Below are positions 1 to 7,957 of a DNA stretch of 55,955 nt, in pieces. Within the stretch, counting starts at the first letter, position 1; each line of letters opens with the position of its first letter. Below the pieces are notes generated by a model. It was not told the DNA's origin. It searched no databases and saw only the letters and a list, made by a program, of their open reading frames with translations. Location of the stretch: NCBI GenBank assembly GCA_006226595.1, contig SBGP01000021.1, positions 1-55,955 on the forward strand, in the 5' to 3' direction. Position numbers and translations under genes: made by a program. Source of the stretch: Deltaproteobacteria bacterium (GTDB taxonomy: Bacteria > Myxococcota_A > UBA796 > GCA-2862545).

Positions 1-1
1 A

Positions 2-415
2 CTCGGCGCGAATCCTCGGGCGGCGGCCTCGATCGGGATCGCGCACGCGCTCGGCGGGGTCGAGCTCGGCGTGCACGGGGAGCTGGGCGTCGCCGGTGGC
101 GATCGGGAGCTCGGCGGAGCGCTGACCCTGTCCCTGCCCGTGCGCGAGGGCGCGAGCGTGCGGCCGCTGGTCGCGATCGGCGCGGGTCATCGCCGACTGG
201 AGGGCGAGACCTGGGCCGCGGGCGGCCCCGTGCTCCGCGTGACCGCGCTCGGCGAGCTGCTCGTGCCTCTCGGCGGGCTCCGCCTCGCGGTGGATGCCGG
301 TGTCTCGGCGCTGCCGATCCGCGATCGGGTGGTCACCTCGGAGGACGCGATCCTCGTCGAGACCGGCCACATCGACCTCGTCGGCGGCCTGCGCCTGTTG
401 TTTCCGCTGTCGTAG
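2..415 (+). CDS. C-terminal part of an outer-membrane-type protein (5' truncated)
   Basis: This reading frame is open from the left edge and stops at a TAG at 413-415, so the start lies outside the window. The visible 137 residues alternate short hydrophobic strands with Gly/Arg turns and end in a strand-like LRLLFPLS tail. This is typical of an outer-membrane beta-barrel or a myxobacterial surface protein. No catalytic motif is visible and no family is named. The gene lies upstream of the TetR gene on the same strand, but the tandem operators in between argue for separate transcription. Confidence 0.6.
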   Translation, partial: LGANPRAAASIGIAHALGGVELGVHGELGVAGGDRELGGALTLSLPVREGASVRPLVAIGAGHRRLEGETWAAGGPVLRVTALGELLVPLGGLRLAVDAGVSALPIRDRVVTSEDAILVETGHIDLVGGLRLLFPLS

Positions 416-458
416 AGACCCTGCGAGACACGAAGATCGCTTCTCGCTTGCGCACTTC

Positions 459-495
459 GTGAACACCGTTTACTCATTGTGTGAACACCGTTCAC
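459..495 (+). promoter_or_regulatory. Two tandem palindromic operators in front of the TetR gene
   Basis: GTGAACACCGTTTAC (459-473, one mismatch) and GTGAACACCGTTCAC (481-495, perfect GTGAAC-N3-GTTCAC palindrome) lie 22 bp apart, two helical turns. A TTGCGC at 448-453 is a possible -35, with its -10 near the first site. The second site ends one base before the GGAG that precedes GTG 505. This arrangement is typical of autorepression by a TetR-family protein. Confidence 0.65.
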
Positions 496-504
496 GGAGT
501 CACC

Positions 505-1173
505 GTGGTCGCACGCGCCCAACACCGGGTCGAGACCCACGCCCGCATCCTCGAAGCCGCGATGGCCATGGTCGTCGAGTCGGGCTTCGAGGGGCTGTCG
601 ATGCGCGCCCTCGCCCGGCGCGTCGAGCTGACGCCCGGCGCCCTGTACCGCTACTTCGACGGCCAGGACGCCCTGATCGTCGCGCTCACCGCCCAGGTCA
701 TCGACGAGCTCGGCGCCGCGGTGAGCGAGGCCGTGCACGGCGTGCCCGCGAACCGACCGCTGCTCCGCGTGCTCACCGCCGCCGAGGCCTATCGCCTGCA
801 CTCGCTGGCCCACCCGAACCGCTTCGGCCTCGTGTCGATGCTGCTCGCCGCCCCGCGTATGCTGATTCCCGAGCGTGAGCGCGCGCGGCCCCTCGTGGAC
901 CGCATGCTCACCTCGCTCGCCCCGCTGCTCGAGTCCTTCGCCGCCGCCGAGGCTGCGGGACAGCTCGCGGCCGGCTCTCCCATCGATCGCGCGGTCATGT
1001 GCTTCGCGACCATCCAGGGCATGCTCACCCTGCGCAAGCAGGCCGCGCACGCCCCCGAACTCTTCGACCCCGAGCAGCTCATGCTCGAGGCCATCTGCTC
1101 TCACCTCGTCGGATGGGGAGCCCCGCACGCGGACGTCGCGCGGGCCCGCACCGATCTCGGAGGCGCCCGATGA
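505..1173 (+). CDS. TetR/AcrR-family transcriptional regulator
   Basis: A 222-residue one-component repressor. Residues about 8-55 form the TetR helix-turn-helix: RILEAAMAMVVESGF, then MRALARRVELTPGALYRYF, the classic recognition helix with the YRYF signature. The C-terminal two thirds are an all-helical ligand domain with no obvious subfamily. I chose GTG 505 because GGAG (496-499) sits 5 nt upstream. The in-frame GTG at 481 would put an operator inside the coding region and has no ribosome site. The stop overlaps the next ATG (ATGA at 1170-1173), so it is translationally coupled to the hydroxylase, which is probably part of its regulon together with itself. The ligand is likely lipid-like by context, but that is inference. 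Confidence 0.85.
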   Translation: MVARAQHRVETHARILEAAMAMVVESGFEGLSMRALARRVELTPGALYRYFDGQDALIVALTAQVIDELGAAVSEAVHGVPANRPLLRVLTAAEAYRLHSLAHPNRFGLVSMLLAAPRMLIPERERARPLVDRMLTSLAPLLESFAAAEAAGQLAAGSPIDRAVMCFATIQGMLTLRKQAAHAPELFDPEQLMLEAICSHLVGWGAPHADVARARTDLGGAR

Positions 1174-1730
1174 CCACCGTCCTCGCCGTGCTGCTCGGCA
1201 TCGCCACCTGGTCCTTCCTCGAGTACGTCATCCATCGCTGGGCCGGCCACGACCGCCGCCTCGTGAAGAAGACCCCGTTCGGGCACGAGCACACGCGCCA
1301 CCACAGCGAGGGCAACTACTTCGCCCCCACGTGGAAGAAGGCGGCGATGGCCGCGGTCGTCGTCCCGCTCATCGCCGGCCCGGTGTCGGCGGTCGTCGGG
1401 CTGCAGCTGGGCCTCGCTTACTCGCTGGGCTTCGTCGGCTTCTACCTGACCTACGAGTGGCTGCATCGGCAGCTGCACGTGAGCCCCGGCGTCGGTCCCT
1501 ACGCCCGCTGGGCTCGCAAGCACCACTTCTTCCACCACTTCCACAAGCCGTCGATGAACCACGGCGTGACCAGCCCGATCTGGGACTGGGTGTTCGGCAC
1601 CCTCGAGTGGCCCGAGCAGATCCGCGTGCCCGAGCGACTAGCGATGGAGTGGCTGTGCGCCGACGGCGACGTGCGCCCCGAGCACCGCGAGGACTACGCG
1701 CTCCGCCGCTCGAAGAAGTCCGCGGCCTAG
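1170..1730 (+). CDS. Fatty-acid hydroxylase / carotene-hydroxylase-like membrane di-iron protein
   Basis: A 186-residue integral membrane protein of the fatty-acid hydroxylase superfamily. The His clusters that bind the di-iron centre are all present: HRWAGH (22-27), HEHTRHH (39-45), HRQLH (99-103) and HHFFHHFH (118-125), followed by the family-typical MNHGVTSPIWDWVFGT. Hydrophobic segments at about 3-20 and 58-95 would place the His clusters on the cytoplasmic face. Its 4-nt overlap with the TetR gene makes it the regulated partner. The substrate (fatty acyl chain, sphingolipid or carotenoid) cannot be told from sequence. The stop is followed by CAGGCTGCT, a short motif repeated at 37033-37047. 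Confidence 0.85.
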   Translation: MTTVLAVLLGIATWSFLEYVIHRWAGHDRRLVKKTPFGHEHTRHHSEGNYFAPTWKKAAMAAVVVPLIAGPVSAVVGLQLGLAYSLGFVGFYLTYEWLHRQLHVSPGVGPYARWARKHHFFHHFHKPSMNHGVTSPIWDWVFGTLEWPEQIRVPERLAMEWLCADGDVRPEHREDYALRRSKKSAA

Positions 1731-1805
1731 CAGGCTGCTGAAACGGCGGACCGAGCGATCTGCGTCGGCGCAAGCCGGGACCTGACTTCGGGGTGGGCGT
1801 AGTCG

Positions 1806-2489
1806 CTAGAAGGTCGCGTCCACCGTCGCGCGCAGCGCCTCGCGGGCTCCGCCGACCAGCGGCTCGCCGTGGCCGCCGACCACCGTGTCGAACTCGAGCT
1901 CGAGCAGCCGCCGGAAGTCGGGCTCGAGGCTGCCGCCCTTCGGGGTCATCTGCTTTCGCCACGGGGGCCCGATCTGCGCGGGCCGCGCATTGAAGCCCAT
2001 GAAGCGGGTCGCGGCGCGGGCGATGAACGAGCAGTGTGCGAGCTCGTCCCAGTGCTGCACCGCGTCGCAGGTGACGAGGATGCCGTCCCCCCGATCGAGG
2101 AGGAGCGCCAGCTCCTTGCCGACGGTGTGCTGAAAGGCGAAGGTCTGCATCCACGGCACCGGCTGCTCGGTCTCGGGCCCGAGCACGACATCGGCGCGCA
2201 GCCCCTCGGCGGCCCAGCGCCTGGCGCCGTAGTGCTCGAGAAACCACGGGTCGTCCATGCCGTGGCTGCCGATCTTGACCACGTTGGCGACCTTGCCGAG
2301 TGCGTCGAGCATGCCCGGATCCTCAGGTCGCACCGCGTTGATCACGGTCAGCTCGCCCTCGTGACGGAGCACGACCATGACGCGGTTGATCACCATGCCA
2401 GGGGCCATGCGTACGGAGCCCCGCATCCACCACACGTCCTCGGCGAGGGGCTGCAGCGTGTCGTGGGGCATGGGCGCGGGATGTGTCAT
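1806..2489 (-). CDS. Metallo-beta-lactamase-fold protein with degenerate metal motif
   Basis: A 227-residue soluble protein. The fold is suggested by an N-terminal beta-rich half (RVMVVLRHEGELTVINAVR), a GSHGMDDPWF segment where HxHxDH would normally sit, VTCDAVQHWDE in the middle and VVGGHGEPL near the end, which resembles the last His motif of the superfamily. Only the first His and the Asp of HxHxDH remain, so metal binding may be altered or absent. ATG 2489 has GGAGG 5 nt upstream and a TATCCC -10-like hexamer about 19 nt upstream. It is divergent from the sigma-factor gene. Confidence 0.65.
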   Translation of the reverse strand: MTHPAPMPHDTLQPLAEDVWWMRGSVRMAPGMVINRVMVVLRHEGELTVINAVRPEDPGMLDALGKVANVVKIGSHGMDDPWFLEHYGARRWAAEGLRADVVLGPETEQPVPWMQTFAFQHTVGKELALLLDRGDGILVTCDAVQHWDELAHCSFIARAATRFMGFNARPAQIGPPWRKQMTPKGGSLEPDFRRLLELEFDTVVGGHGEPLVGGAREALRATVDATF

Positions 2490-2543
2490 CGGTACCTCCG
2501 CGCCTGGGATAGGTCGCGTGGCTGCCAGCCTACGTCAGCAGCG

Positions 2544-2571
2544 TCGACTTTTTTGATCGAAGCGGTAAGGT
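2544..2571 (+). promoter_or_regulatory. Putative promoter of the sigma-factor operon
   Basis: TCGACT (2544-2549) is followed after 16 nt by TAAGGT (2566-2571), with a run of six T in the spacer. It lies about 37 nt before GTG 2609 and would drive the sigma/FecR/kinase genes. The match to a sigma-70 promoter is only fair; an ECF-type autoregulated promoter cannot be excluded. Confidence 0.35.
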
Positions 2572-2608
2572 TGCCGCTCGGACGTGGCATGACGAGGGTG
2601 GAGGTCGC

Positions 2609-3160
2609 GTGCAGCCCGCACTGGTCGCCGACATCTCGGACGCCGCGCTGATGGCCAGGCTGGCCCGTGGGGACAGCTCTGCCCTCGGCCCGCTGTTCAT
2701 GCGCTACGGCAAGCTCGCCGGCTCGCTGATGCTGCGTGTCGAACCGAGCCTGTCCCGGGAACAGGCCGACGATCTGGTGCAGGAGGTGTTCCTCACCCTG
2801 CTCGACACGGCACCGCGCTACCGCGAGTCCCAGCGCCTCAAGGCGTGGATCTGCGGCATTGCGGTGCGCAAGGCGCGCGGGTGGCGACGCAAGCACTGGC
2901 TGCGACGCGGGTTGCTCGAGCGATTCACGCCCGAGCGCCAGGTCGAGGCCCTGCCGAGTCAGCGCGCCGAGGCCCGCCAGTCGATCGACCACGCGCTGCG
3001 GGCGCTACCCGCGGGGCAGCGCGAGGTTCTGGTCCTGCACGTGGTCGAGGGGCTGTCGGGCCAGGAGGTCGCCGAGACCCTCGGGCTGTCCGAGAACGCG
3101 GTGTGGGTGCGGCTGCACCGGGCGCGCAAGACGCTGAGCGCGCTTGGAGGGGAAGCATGA
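2609..3160 (+). CDS. ECF-type RNA polymerase sigma factor (sigma-70 family)
   Basis: A 183-residue sigma factor with region 2 (about 30-95: FMRYGKLAG, then QADDLVQEVFLTLLDT and RLKAWICGIAVRKARGW) and region 4 (about 125-178: RALPAGQREVLVLHVVEGLSG, then AETLGLSENAVWVRLHRAR). There is no region 1.1 or 3, as expected for group 4 sigma factors. GTG 2609 has GGAGG 4 nt upstream. Its last codons overlap the following gene (ATGA at 3157-3160), the usual layout for a sigma factor and its membrane regulator. It probably directs transcription of this module and of unknown targets in response to the FecR-like partner. Confidence 0.9.
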   Translation: MQPALVADISDAALMARLARGDSSALGPLFMRYGKLAGSLMLRVEPSLSREQADDLVQEVFLTLLDTAPRYRESQRLKAWICGIAVRKARGWRRKHWLRRGLLERFTPERQVEALPSQRAEARQSIDHALRALPAGQREVLVLHVVEGLSGQEVAETLGLSENAVWVRLHRARKTLSALGGEA

Positions 3161-4404
3161 GCGAGCACGAGCCCATCGACGAGCGCGTGAGGGAGTGGGC
3201 GGACGACCGGGTCGGCACCGCGCCGACCCTCGAGACGGCGCAGCTGCTGATCGCTCGCGCGGACGCCCGTGAGCGCCGCACCCAGGCGGTGTGGGTGACC
3301 TTGTCCCTGGCCGCGAGCGTGCTGCTCGCGCTGGTGGGAGCCGGCGGCCTTCTGCTCGCGAACCTCGGACTCGACGACCCGCAGCCACTCGCAGTTCACG
3401 TGCTGCGCGCCGACGGTAGCGCGGTGGCTCATGGCGCGAGCCTCGCGGTCACCGACGAGGGAAGCCTGGTCGCGAAGATCGGCGAGGACCGGATCGCCAT
3501 CGATGGACACACCCACGCGACGGTGACCCGCCACGACGTGACGCTCACCGAGATCGCGCTCATCGACGGCACGCTCGCCGCCGAGGTGGCGCCTCGCCCC
3601 AAGGGTCACTTCTTCCAGGTGCGCGCCCCCGACGTGCTCGTCACCGTCGTCGGCACCCTGTTCCTCGTGGACACCGATGGCGAGGGAACCCGCGTCGCGG
3701 TGAGCGAGGGGGCGGTCGAGGTCCGCCACGGCGAAGAGCTGTGGACCGTGAATCCCGGCCAGCAGCTGTGGGTGCCACACCGCGGCAACGCCGTGCTGAG
3801 TGCCCTCGACGGCGAGCTTCCCGAGGACCTGTTCGCGGAGCCGGCGCCCGCCGAGCCCGAGGCTCCCGTCGAGGTCGAGCCCGAGCTGGCGCCGGCACCC
3901 GTGACCGCCCCGACCCCGAAGAGCCGGCCGAGCGCCCCCGCGCCGGATCCGGTGAAGCAGGCACGCGCCCAGCTGCTCGCGGGCGACCCGACCGCCGCTA
4001 TTGCCCTGCTCGAGCCGCACCTGGCCGCGTCCCCGAGCGATGCCGGCGCGTGGACCCTGCTCGCCACCGCCCATCGCAAGGCAGGTCACCCGGACCGCGC
4101 CCTCGAGGCCTGGCGCGAGGTCATCGCCCGCGGCTCCGACGCCGAGGTGCGCCGCGGTCGGTTCGAAGCCGCCTCGATGCTCCAGGCCGCCGAGTCCCAC
4201 GAAGCCGCGGTGCTCGAGCTCCAGGCCCTGCTCGCCACGCCGAGCCACGGCGGATCGCTGGAGCCCGAGGTTCGCCTGCGCCTGGGTCGGTCGCTGCTGG
4301 CCACCGGTCGCGATGCGGAGGGGCGGGCCCAGCTCGTTCACCTGACCGAGCACTTCCCGGGGACCGCCGCCGCCGAAGCCGCCCAGACCCTGCTTCGGGA
4401 GTGA
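3157..4404 (+). CDS. FecR-domain / TPR membrane protein, probable anti-sigma regulator
   Basis: A 415-residue protein. Residues 1-45 are hydrophilic and cytoplasmic, and could hold the sigma factor. A single membrane span lies at about 46-70 (VTLSLAASVLLALVGAGGLLL). About 80-225 is a FecR-like periplasmic domain with the family pattern FFQVRAPDVLVTVVGTLFLV and VSEGAVEVRHG. A Pro/Glu-rich linker follows, then TPR-like repeats (about 270-410) suited to protein contacts. The start overlaps the sigma-factor stop. Sigma plus FecR/TPR plus kinase in one run suggests an envelope-sensing switch. The signal sensed is unknown. Confidence 0.8.
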   Translation: MSEHEPIDERVREWADDRVGTAPTLETAQLLIARADARERRTQAVWVTLSLAASVLLALVGAGGLLLANLGLDDPQPLAVHVLRADGSAVAHGASLAVTDEGSLVAKIGEDRIAIDGHTHATVTRHDVTLTEIALIDGTLAAEVAPRPKGHFFQVRAPDVLVTVVGTLFLVDTDGEGTRVAVSEGAVEVRHGEELWTVNPGQQLWVPHRGNAVLSALDGELPEDLFAEPAPAEPEAPVEVEPELAPAPVTAPTPKSRPSAPAPDPVKQARAQLLAGDPTAAIALLEPHLAASPSDAGAWTLLATAHRKAGHPDRALEAWREVIARGSDAEVRRGRFEAASMLQAAESHEAAVLELQALLATPSHGGSLEPEVRLRLGRSLLATGRDAEGRAQLVHLTEHFPGTAAAEAAQTLLRE

Positions 4405-4451
4405 GGTTTCGCGAGGCGTGAGCGGGCGTCGCCCGACACGGCTCGGCGCAC

Positions 4452-4457
4452 TACACT
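4452..4457 (+). promoter_or_regulatory. -10 hexamer TACACT placed for a leaderless kinase mRNA
   Basis: TACACT ends 6 nt before GTG 4464, so a start 6-7 nt downstream of the hexamer would fall on the start codon itself. There is no Shine-Dalgarno sequence in between. A small hairpin (CGGGC-GTC-GCCCG, 4423-4435) lies just upstream. Confidence 0.45.
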
Positions 4458-4463
4458 CGGCCC

Positions 4464-7052
4464 GTGGAACTGCCTCCCCAACTTCGTGTGGACCGCTACC
4501 AGGTCGAAGCCGTGCTCGGACGCGGCGGCATGGCCACCGTGTACCTGGTGCGCCACGTCGATCTCGGCACGGCCTACGCGATGAAGGTGCTCCACGTCCC
4601 CGCGGCGGCGATCCAGCAGCGATTGCTGCTCGAGGGCCGGGTGCAGAGCCGCCTGCGCCACGCGAACCTGGTCGCAGTCACCGACATGGTCGACGTCGAG
4701 AGCGCCCCCGGACTGGTGATGGAGTGGGTCGCGGGTCCGCCCCTCGACCAGTGGCTGCAGCACACGCGGCTCTCCTGGCCCCAGGCGGATGCCCTCGCCC
4801 GCGGCATCCTCGCGGGCGTGGCTCACGCTCATGCTCACGGCCTGGTGCATCGCGACCTCAAGCCGGCGAACGTGCTCCTCGCGCTCGAGCCCACCGGCGT
4901 CGTGCCCAAGGTCTCGGACTTCGGCCTCGCCAAGCTGCTCTCCACCGACGAGGGCGGGCCGAGCCAGACGCGCTCGGGCATCGCGATGGGCAGCCCCGCG
5001 TACATGAGCCCGGAGCAGATCCGCGACGCTCGGCGCGTGGATCAGCGGGCCGACGTCTTCGCTCTGGGTGCCGTGCTCTACGAGCTCGCCACGGGCATTC
5101 GCGCCTTCGGGGGCGGCGGCGACGCGCTCGAGATCTTCGATCACATCCGCCGCGGCGCCTTCCGTGACCCGCGCGAGCTCGCTCCGGAGCTGCCGGAGTC
5201 CTGCGCCACGCTCATCGAGCGCTGTCTCTCCATCGACCGCGACGACCGACCCGCGGACGCCGCCGCCGTGCTCGAGGCGTGGATCGCGGACCGTCCAGAG
5301 CCTCGCGAGCCATTCACCGAGGAGGAGATCGCCGAGCTCGAGTCCCTCGCGCCGGAGCCCCGCCCCCTCGGAGCCAGCCTCGACGACCTGTCGACGGGAA
5401 GCGAGACCTTCGGCGAGTTCGATCTGAGCATGGGTGAGATCGAGGTGCGGAGCTTCCTCGGTGAACCCGCCGAGCCCACCGCCGAGGTGCCGCCCCCCGA
5501 GCCCCGGGCCCGCCGGTGGACCTGGGTCGCCGCCGCGGCCGCGCTCGTCGCCCTGGTGCTCGTGCTCCCGTGGCGCGCCCCTCCGCCTCCGGCGTTCACC
5601 GCCGAGGCTCCCCTGCTCGCCCAGGGCGAGGCCCAGCAAGCGCTCGCCGACGGCTGGGAGCGCATGCTTCACGCGGACTTCGAGGGAGCCATCGAACAGC
5701 TCGAGGCGGCAGCCCCGTCCCCGCTGGTCGACCTCGCCATCGCCCTGGCTCGTCGCCAGAGCCTGCAGCGCGGTGCGGGCAACGAGGCCCTGTGGAACGC
5801 CTCGAAGAAGACCGGACCCGGCGCCGAGCTGGCCCAGGCCGTGCTCGCGCTCCACGCCAAGCGCATCGAGGACCCGGCTGCACCGCTGGCGGCGTACCGC
5901 GCGCAGCGCCCCGATGACGTGCTCGCCGCGCTGTGGGTGCTCGAGCTGCTCCCGCCCAACGAGACCGAGGCCCGGGACGCGGCCATGCGCGACATCGCGC
6001 GCACCCTTCCCGAGCAACCCCTGCCCGTGTGGCTCACTGCCGCCGAGGCCCTGCGCGCCGGGGACGTCGAGGGCTCGCAGCGCTTCGCGCGCGAGGGTCT
6101 GGAGCGTTTTTCCGACGAGCCGGCCCTGCTCCTTGCACTCGGCCGCGCCCTGGCCGCCGAGGGACGCATGGAGGAGGCCCGCGCGCCGCTCCGCCTGTCG
6201 TTCGAGCTCGCGCCGAGCGCCGCGACCCGCAACGAGCTCGTCGCCAGCCTGCTCCTCGCCGGAGAAGATGCCTCGGGCCTGATCGGCGAGGGCATGGACC
6301 CGGCGCGTCCGGTCGAGCAGCACTCGGCCTTCGCGATCTCCACCGCCAACACGCTGGCCGGGCTCGGGCGGGTGCAGGAGGCGGTCGCCCTGCTCGCCGA
6401 GGCCGAGGACCGGGCACTGGCGGAGGGGCAGTACTCGAGCACCGCCGCCATCGTCGGCACCGAGGCCGTGATCTACATGATCACCGACCTCGACGAGCGC
6501 ATGGCCGCGACGACCGACCGCCTGCAGCAGTTCCTGCTCAACCCCGAGATCCCCGACGGCGAGCGCAACATCCTCGTGCGCAACCTCACCTACGCCCAGG
6601 GCATGACGGAGGCGCGTCGCGGAAACCTCGACGCCGCCCGCACCATCGTCGAGCGCCTGCGCACGACCGGCGTCGGACCCGTGTACCTCGAGTGGCTCGA
6701 GCGCGAGATCGCCATCCGCGACGGCGACACGCACGGCGCTCTGGCGCTGTTCGAGACCCAGCCCGAGGGCTGCGAGCGAACCCTGCTCGAGGCCCGCGCC
6801 GCCGACGTGTCCGGGTCACTGGACCGGGCGGCGAGCTTCGCTGTGCAGGCGCTGGACGGGCACTGCCCCGCCACGGGCGAGCTGCGCCTGCTGCAGGCCG
6901 CGGCCTGGGTGATCCGCGCCGACCATGCCCTCGCCGAGGGACGGCCGGGCGAAGCCAGCGAGGCCCTGAGCGCCTACGACGCCCTGTGGCCCCGGCCAGA
7001 CCGCGAGCTGCCGCTCGTGCTCCGCGCCGACGCGCTTCGCGCAGTGCTGTAG
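4464..7052 (+). CDS. Transmembrane Ser/Thr protein kinase with helical-repeat C-terminus
   Basis: An 862-residue Hanks-type kinase. The kinase domain spans 10-275: glycine loop GRGGMATVY (19-27), catalytic Lys41, HRDLKPANV (129-137), DFG (152-154) and activation loop ending GSPAYMSPEQ. An acidic linker leads to one membrane span at about 352-370. The extracytoplasmic 490 residues are Ala/Leu/Glu-rich helical hairpins of TPR type. All catalytic residues are intact. It follows the FecR gene by 59 nt and may have its own leaderless promoter. The stop TAG directly abuts the stop of the convergent GST gene (TAGCTA, 7050-7055). It probably links an outside or periplasmic cue to phosphorylation of cytoplasmic targets. 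Confidence 0.9.
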   Translation: MELPPQLRVDRYQVEAVLGRGGMATVYLVRHVDLGTAYAMKVLHVPAAAIQQRLLLEGRVQSRLRHANLVAVTDMVDVESAPGLVMEWVAGPPLDQWLQHTRLSWPQADALARGILAGVAHAHAHGLVHRDLKPANVLLALEPTGVVPKVSDFGLAKLLSTDEGGPSQTRSGIAMGSPAYMSPEQIRDARRVDQRADVFALGAVLYELATGIRAFGGGGDALEIFDHIRRGAFRDPRELAPELPESCATLIERCLSIDRDDRPADAAAVLEAWIADRPEPREPFTEEEIAELESLAPEPRPLGASLDDLSTGSETFGEFDLSMGEIEVRSFLGEPAEPTAEVPPPEPRARRWTWVAAAAALVALVLVLPWRAPPPPAFTAEAPLLAQGEAQQALADGWERMLHADFEGAIEQLEAAAPSPLVDLAIALARRQSLQRGAGNEALWNASKKTGPGAELAQAVLALHAKRIEDPAAPLAAYRAQRPDDVLAALWVLELLPPNETEARDAAMRDIARTLPEQPLPVWLTAAEALRAGDVEGSQRFAREGLERFSDEPALLLALGRALAAEGRMEEARAPLRLSFELAPSAATRNELVASLLLAGEDASGLIGEGMDPARPVEQHSAFAISTANTLAGLGRVQEAVALLAEAEDRALAEGQYSSTAAIVGTEAVIYMITDLDERMAATTDRLQQFLLNPEIPDGERNILVRNLTYAQGMTEARRGNLDAARTIVERLRTTGVGPVYLEWLEREIAIRDGDTHGALALFETQPEGCERTLLEARAADVSGSLDRAASFAVQALDGHCPATGELRLLQAAAWVIRADHALAEGRPGEASEALSAYDALWPRPDRELPLVLRADALRAVL

Positions 7053-7838
7053 CTACACGAGCCCAAGCGCCGCGTCGCTGGCCCCCGGCGCGTACTTGTC
7101 CTGGGGAGGCCACGGACGGTCGCGCCAGTGCGGCTCGAACGCGAAGGTCGAGCGCTCGCGCCCCTCGGGCAGCGCACCGTTGCCCTTTCCGCGTGCGTAG
7201 TCGTAGTACAGCTTGATGACCTCTTCATTCGAGGTCTGCTGGACCGCCGGATGCGCGACGCAGGCGTCCCACCAGGCCCTCACCCGGGTCAGCTCGTCGG
7301 GCACGCCGACGCCCTCGTAGTACGGGAGCATCGCGAAGCGCTGGAAGAAGGGCGTGAACGCGACCTCGGCCCAGCCGAAGCGCTCGAACAGCCACGGCCC
7401 CTCGCCCACGGCACGCTCGCGCAGGAACTCGTCGAGGGCCTTCAGGCTGGCGTTCCAGCCGTCGATCAACGCGTCACGACGGCTCGCGTCCTGGTTCATC
7501 ACCAGGCGGTAGCCCGCGCCGATGAACGGATCGCACAGCGTGAGCAGCAACTCCTCGACCGCTCGCTCGAACGGCGCTTCGCGGCGCACCGGAGGCTCGG
7601 GGAACCGGTCCTCGAGGAAGCGCATGAGCACCAGGCTCTCCTTGAGTGCGCCATGGCCCTCGACCTCCATCACCGGCAGGGCCGTGCTGCCACTGGTGAG
7701 GGCGAGGATGTGGGGTTCGCGGGGCCGCGTGATGTCCACGACCTCGAAGCGCACGGCATCGCGCCGCTCCTTGAGCTCGAGCAGGATCTCGAGTCGCTGG
7801 CAGAACGGGCAGATGGGGATGTGGTGCACGTTGATCAA
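7053..7838 (-). CDS. Glutathione S-transferase / glutaredoxin-like protein
   Basis: About 261 residues. The N-terminal thioredoxin-fold half carries CPFC right after the first strand (INVHHIPICPFCQRLEILLEL), a cis-Pro segment STALPVMEV and the KESLVLMRFLEDRFPEP glutathione-binding stretch. The C-terminal half is helical like GST_C. I chose TTG 7838 because GGAGG lies 5 nt upstream and the fold begins there. In-frame starts at 7937 (ATG) and 7943 (GTG) would add about 35 residues unlike the family and would overlap the promoter of the divergent molybdate regulator. It could be a stress-related GST or an omega/YfcG-type reductase. It has no operon partner. Confidence 0.75.
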   Translation of the reverse strand: MINVHHIPICPFCQRLEILLELKERRDAVRFEVVDITRPREPHILALTSGSTALPVMEVEGHGALKESLVLMRFLEDRFPEPPVRREAPFERAVEELLLTLCDPFIGAGYRLVMNQDASRRDALIDGWNASLKALDEFLRERAVGEGPWLFERFGWAEVAFTPFFQRFAMLPYYEGVGVPDELTRVRAWWDACVAHPAVQQTSNEEVIKLYYDYARGKGNGALPEGRERSTFAFEPHWRDRPWPPQDKYAPGASDAALGLV

Positions 7839-7922
7839 CGGCGCCTCCGAGACCCGGGCGTATCCAGCTCCGTGACCCCAGGGACGCAACGCCCTGTGCA
7901 GTACGACGAGCGTCAAGCCTGC

Positions 7923-7951
7923 TTTACCTGTCGACATCCCCACCTTACAGT
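7923..7951 (+). promoter_or_regulatory. Promoter of the molybdate operon, leaderless layout
   Basis: TTTACC (7923-7928), a 17-nt spacer and TACAGT (7946-7951) are followed after 6 nt by ATG 7958. No ribosome-binding sequence lies between, so the mRNA is predicted to begin at or next to the start codon. Confidence 0.5.
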
Positions 7952-7957
7952 GGCGAG

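Noticed and set aside
1727-1740. Possible insertion-sequence end after the hydroxylase gene
   Set aside because: Only a 13-base match to a common IS-end-like word; no transposase, target duplication or second inverted end nearby.
4338-6734. 798-codon minus-strand open frame opposite the kinase
   Set aside because: Kinase motifs are clear on the plus strand; the minus frame is compositionally biased noise.
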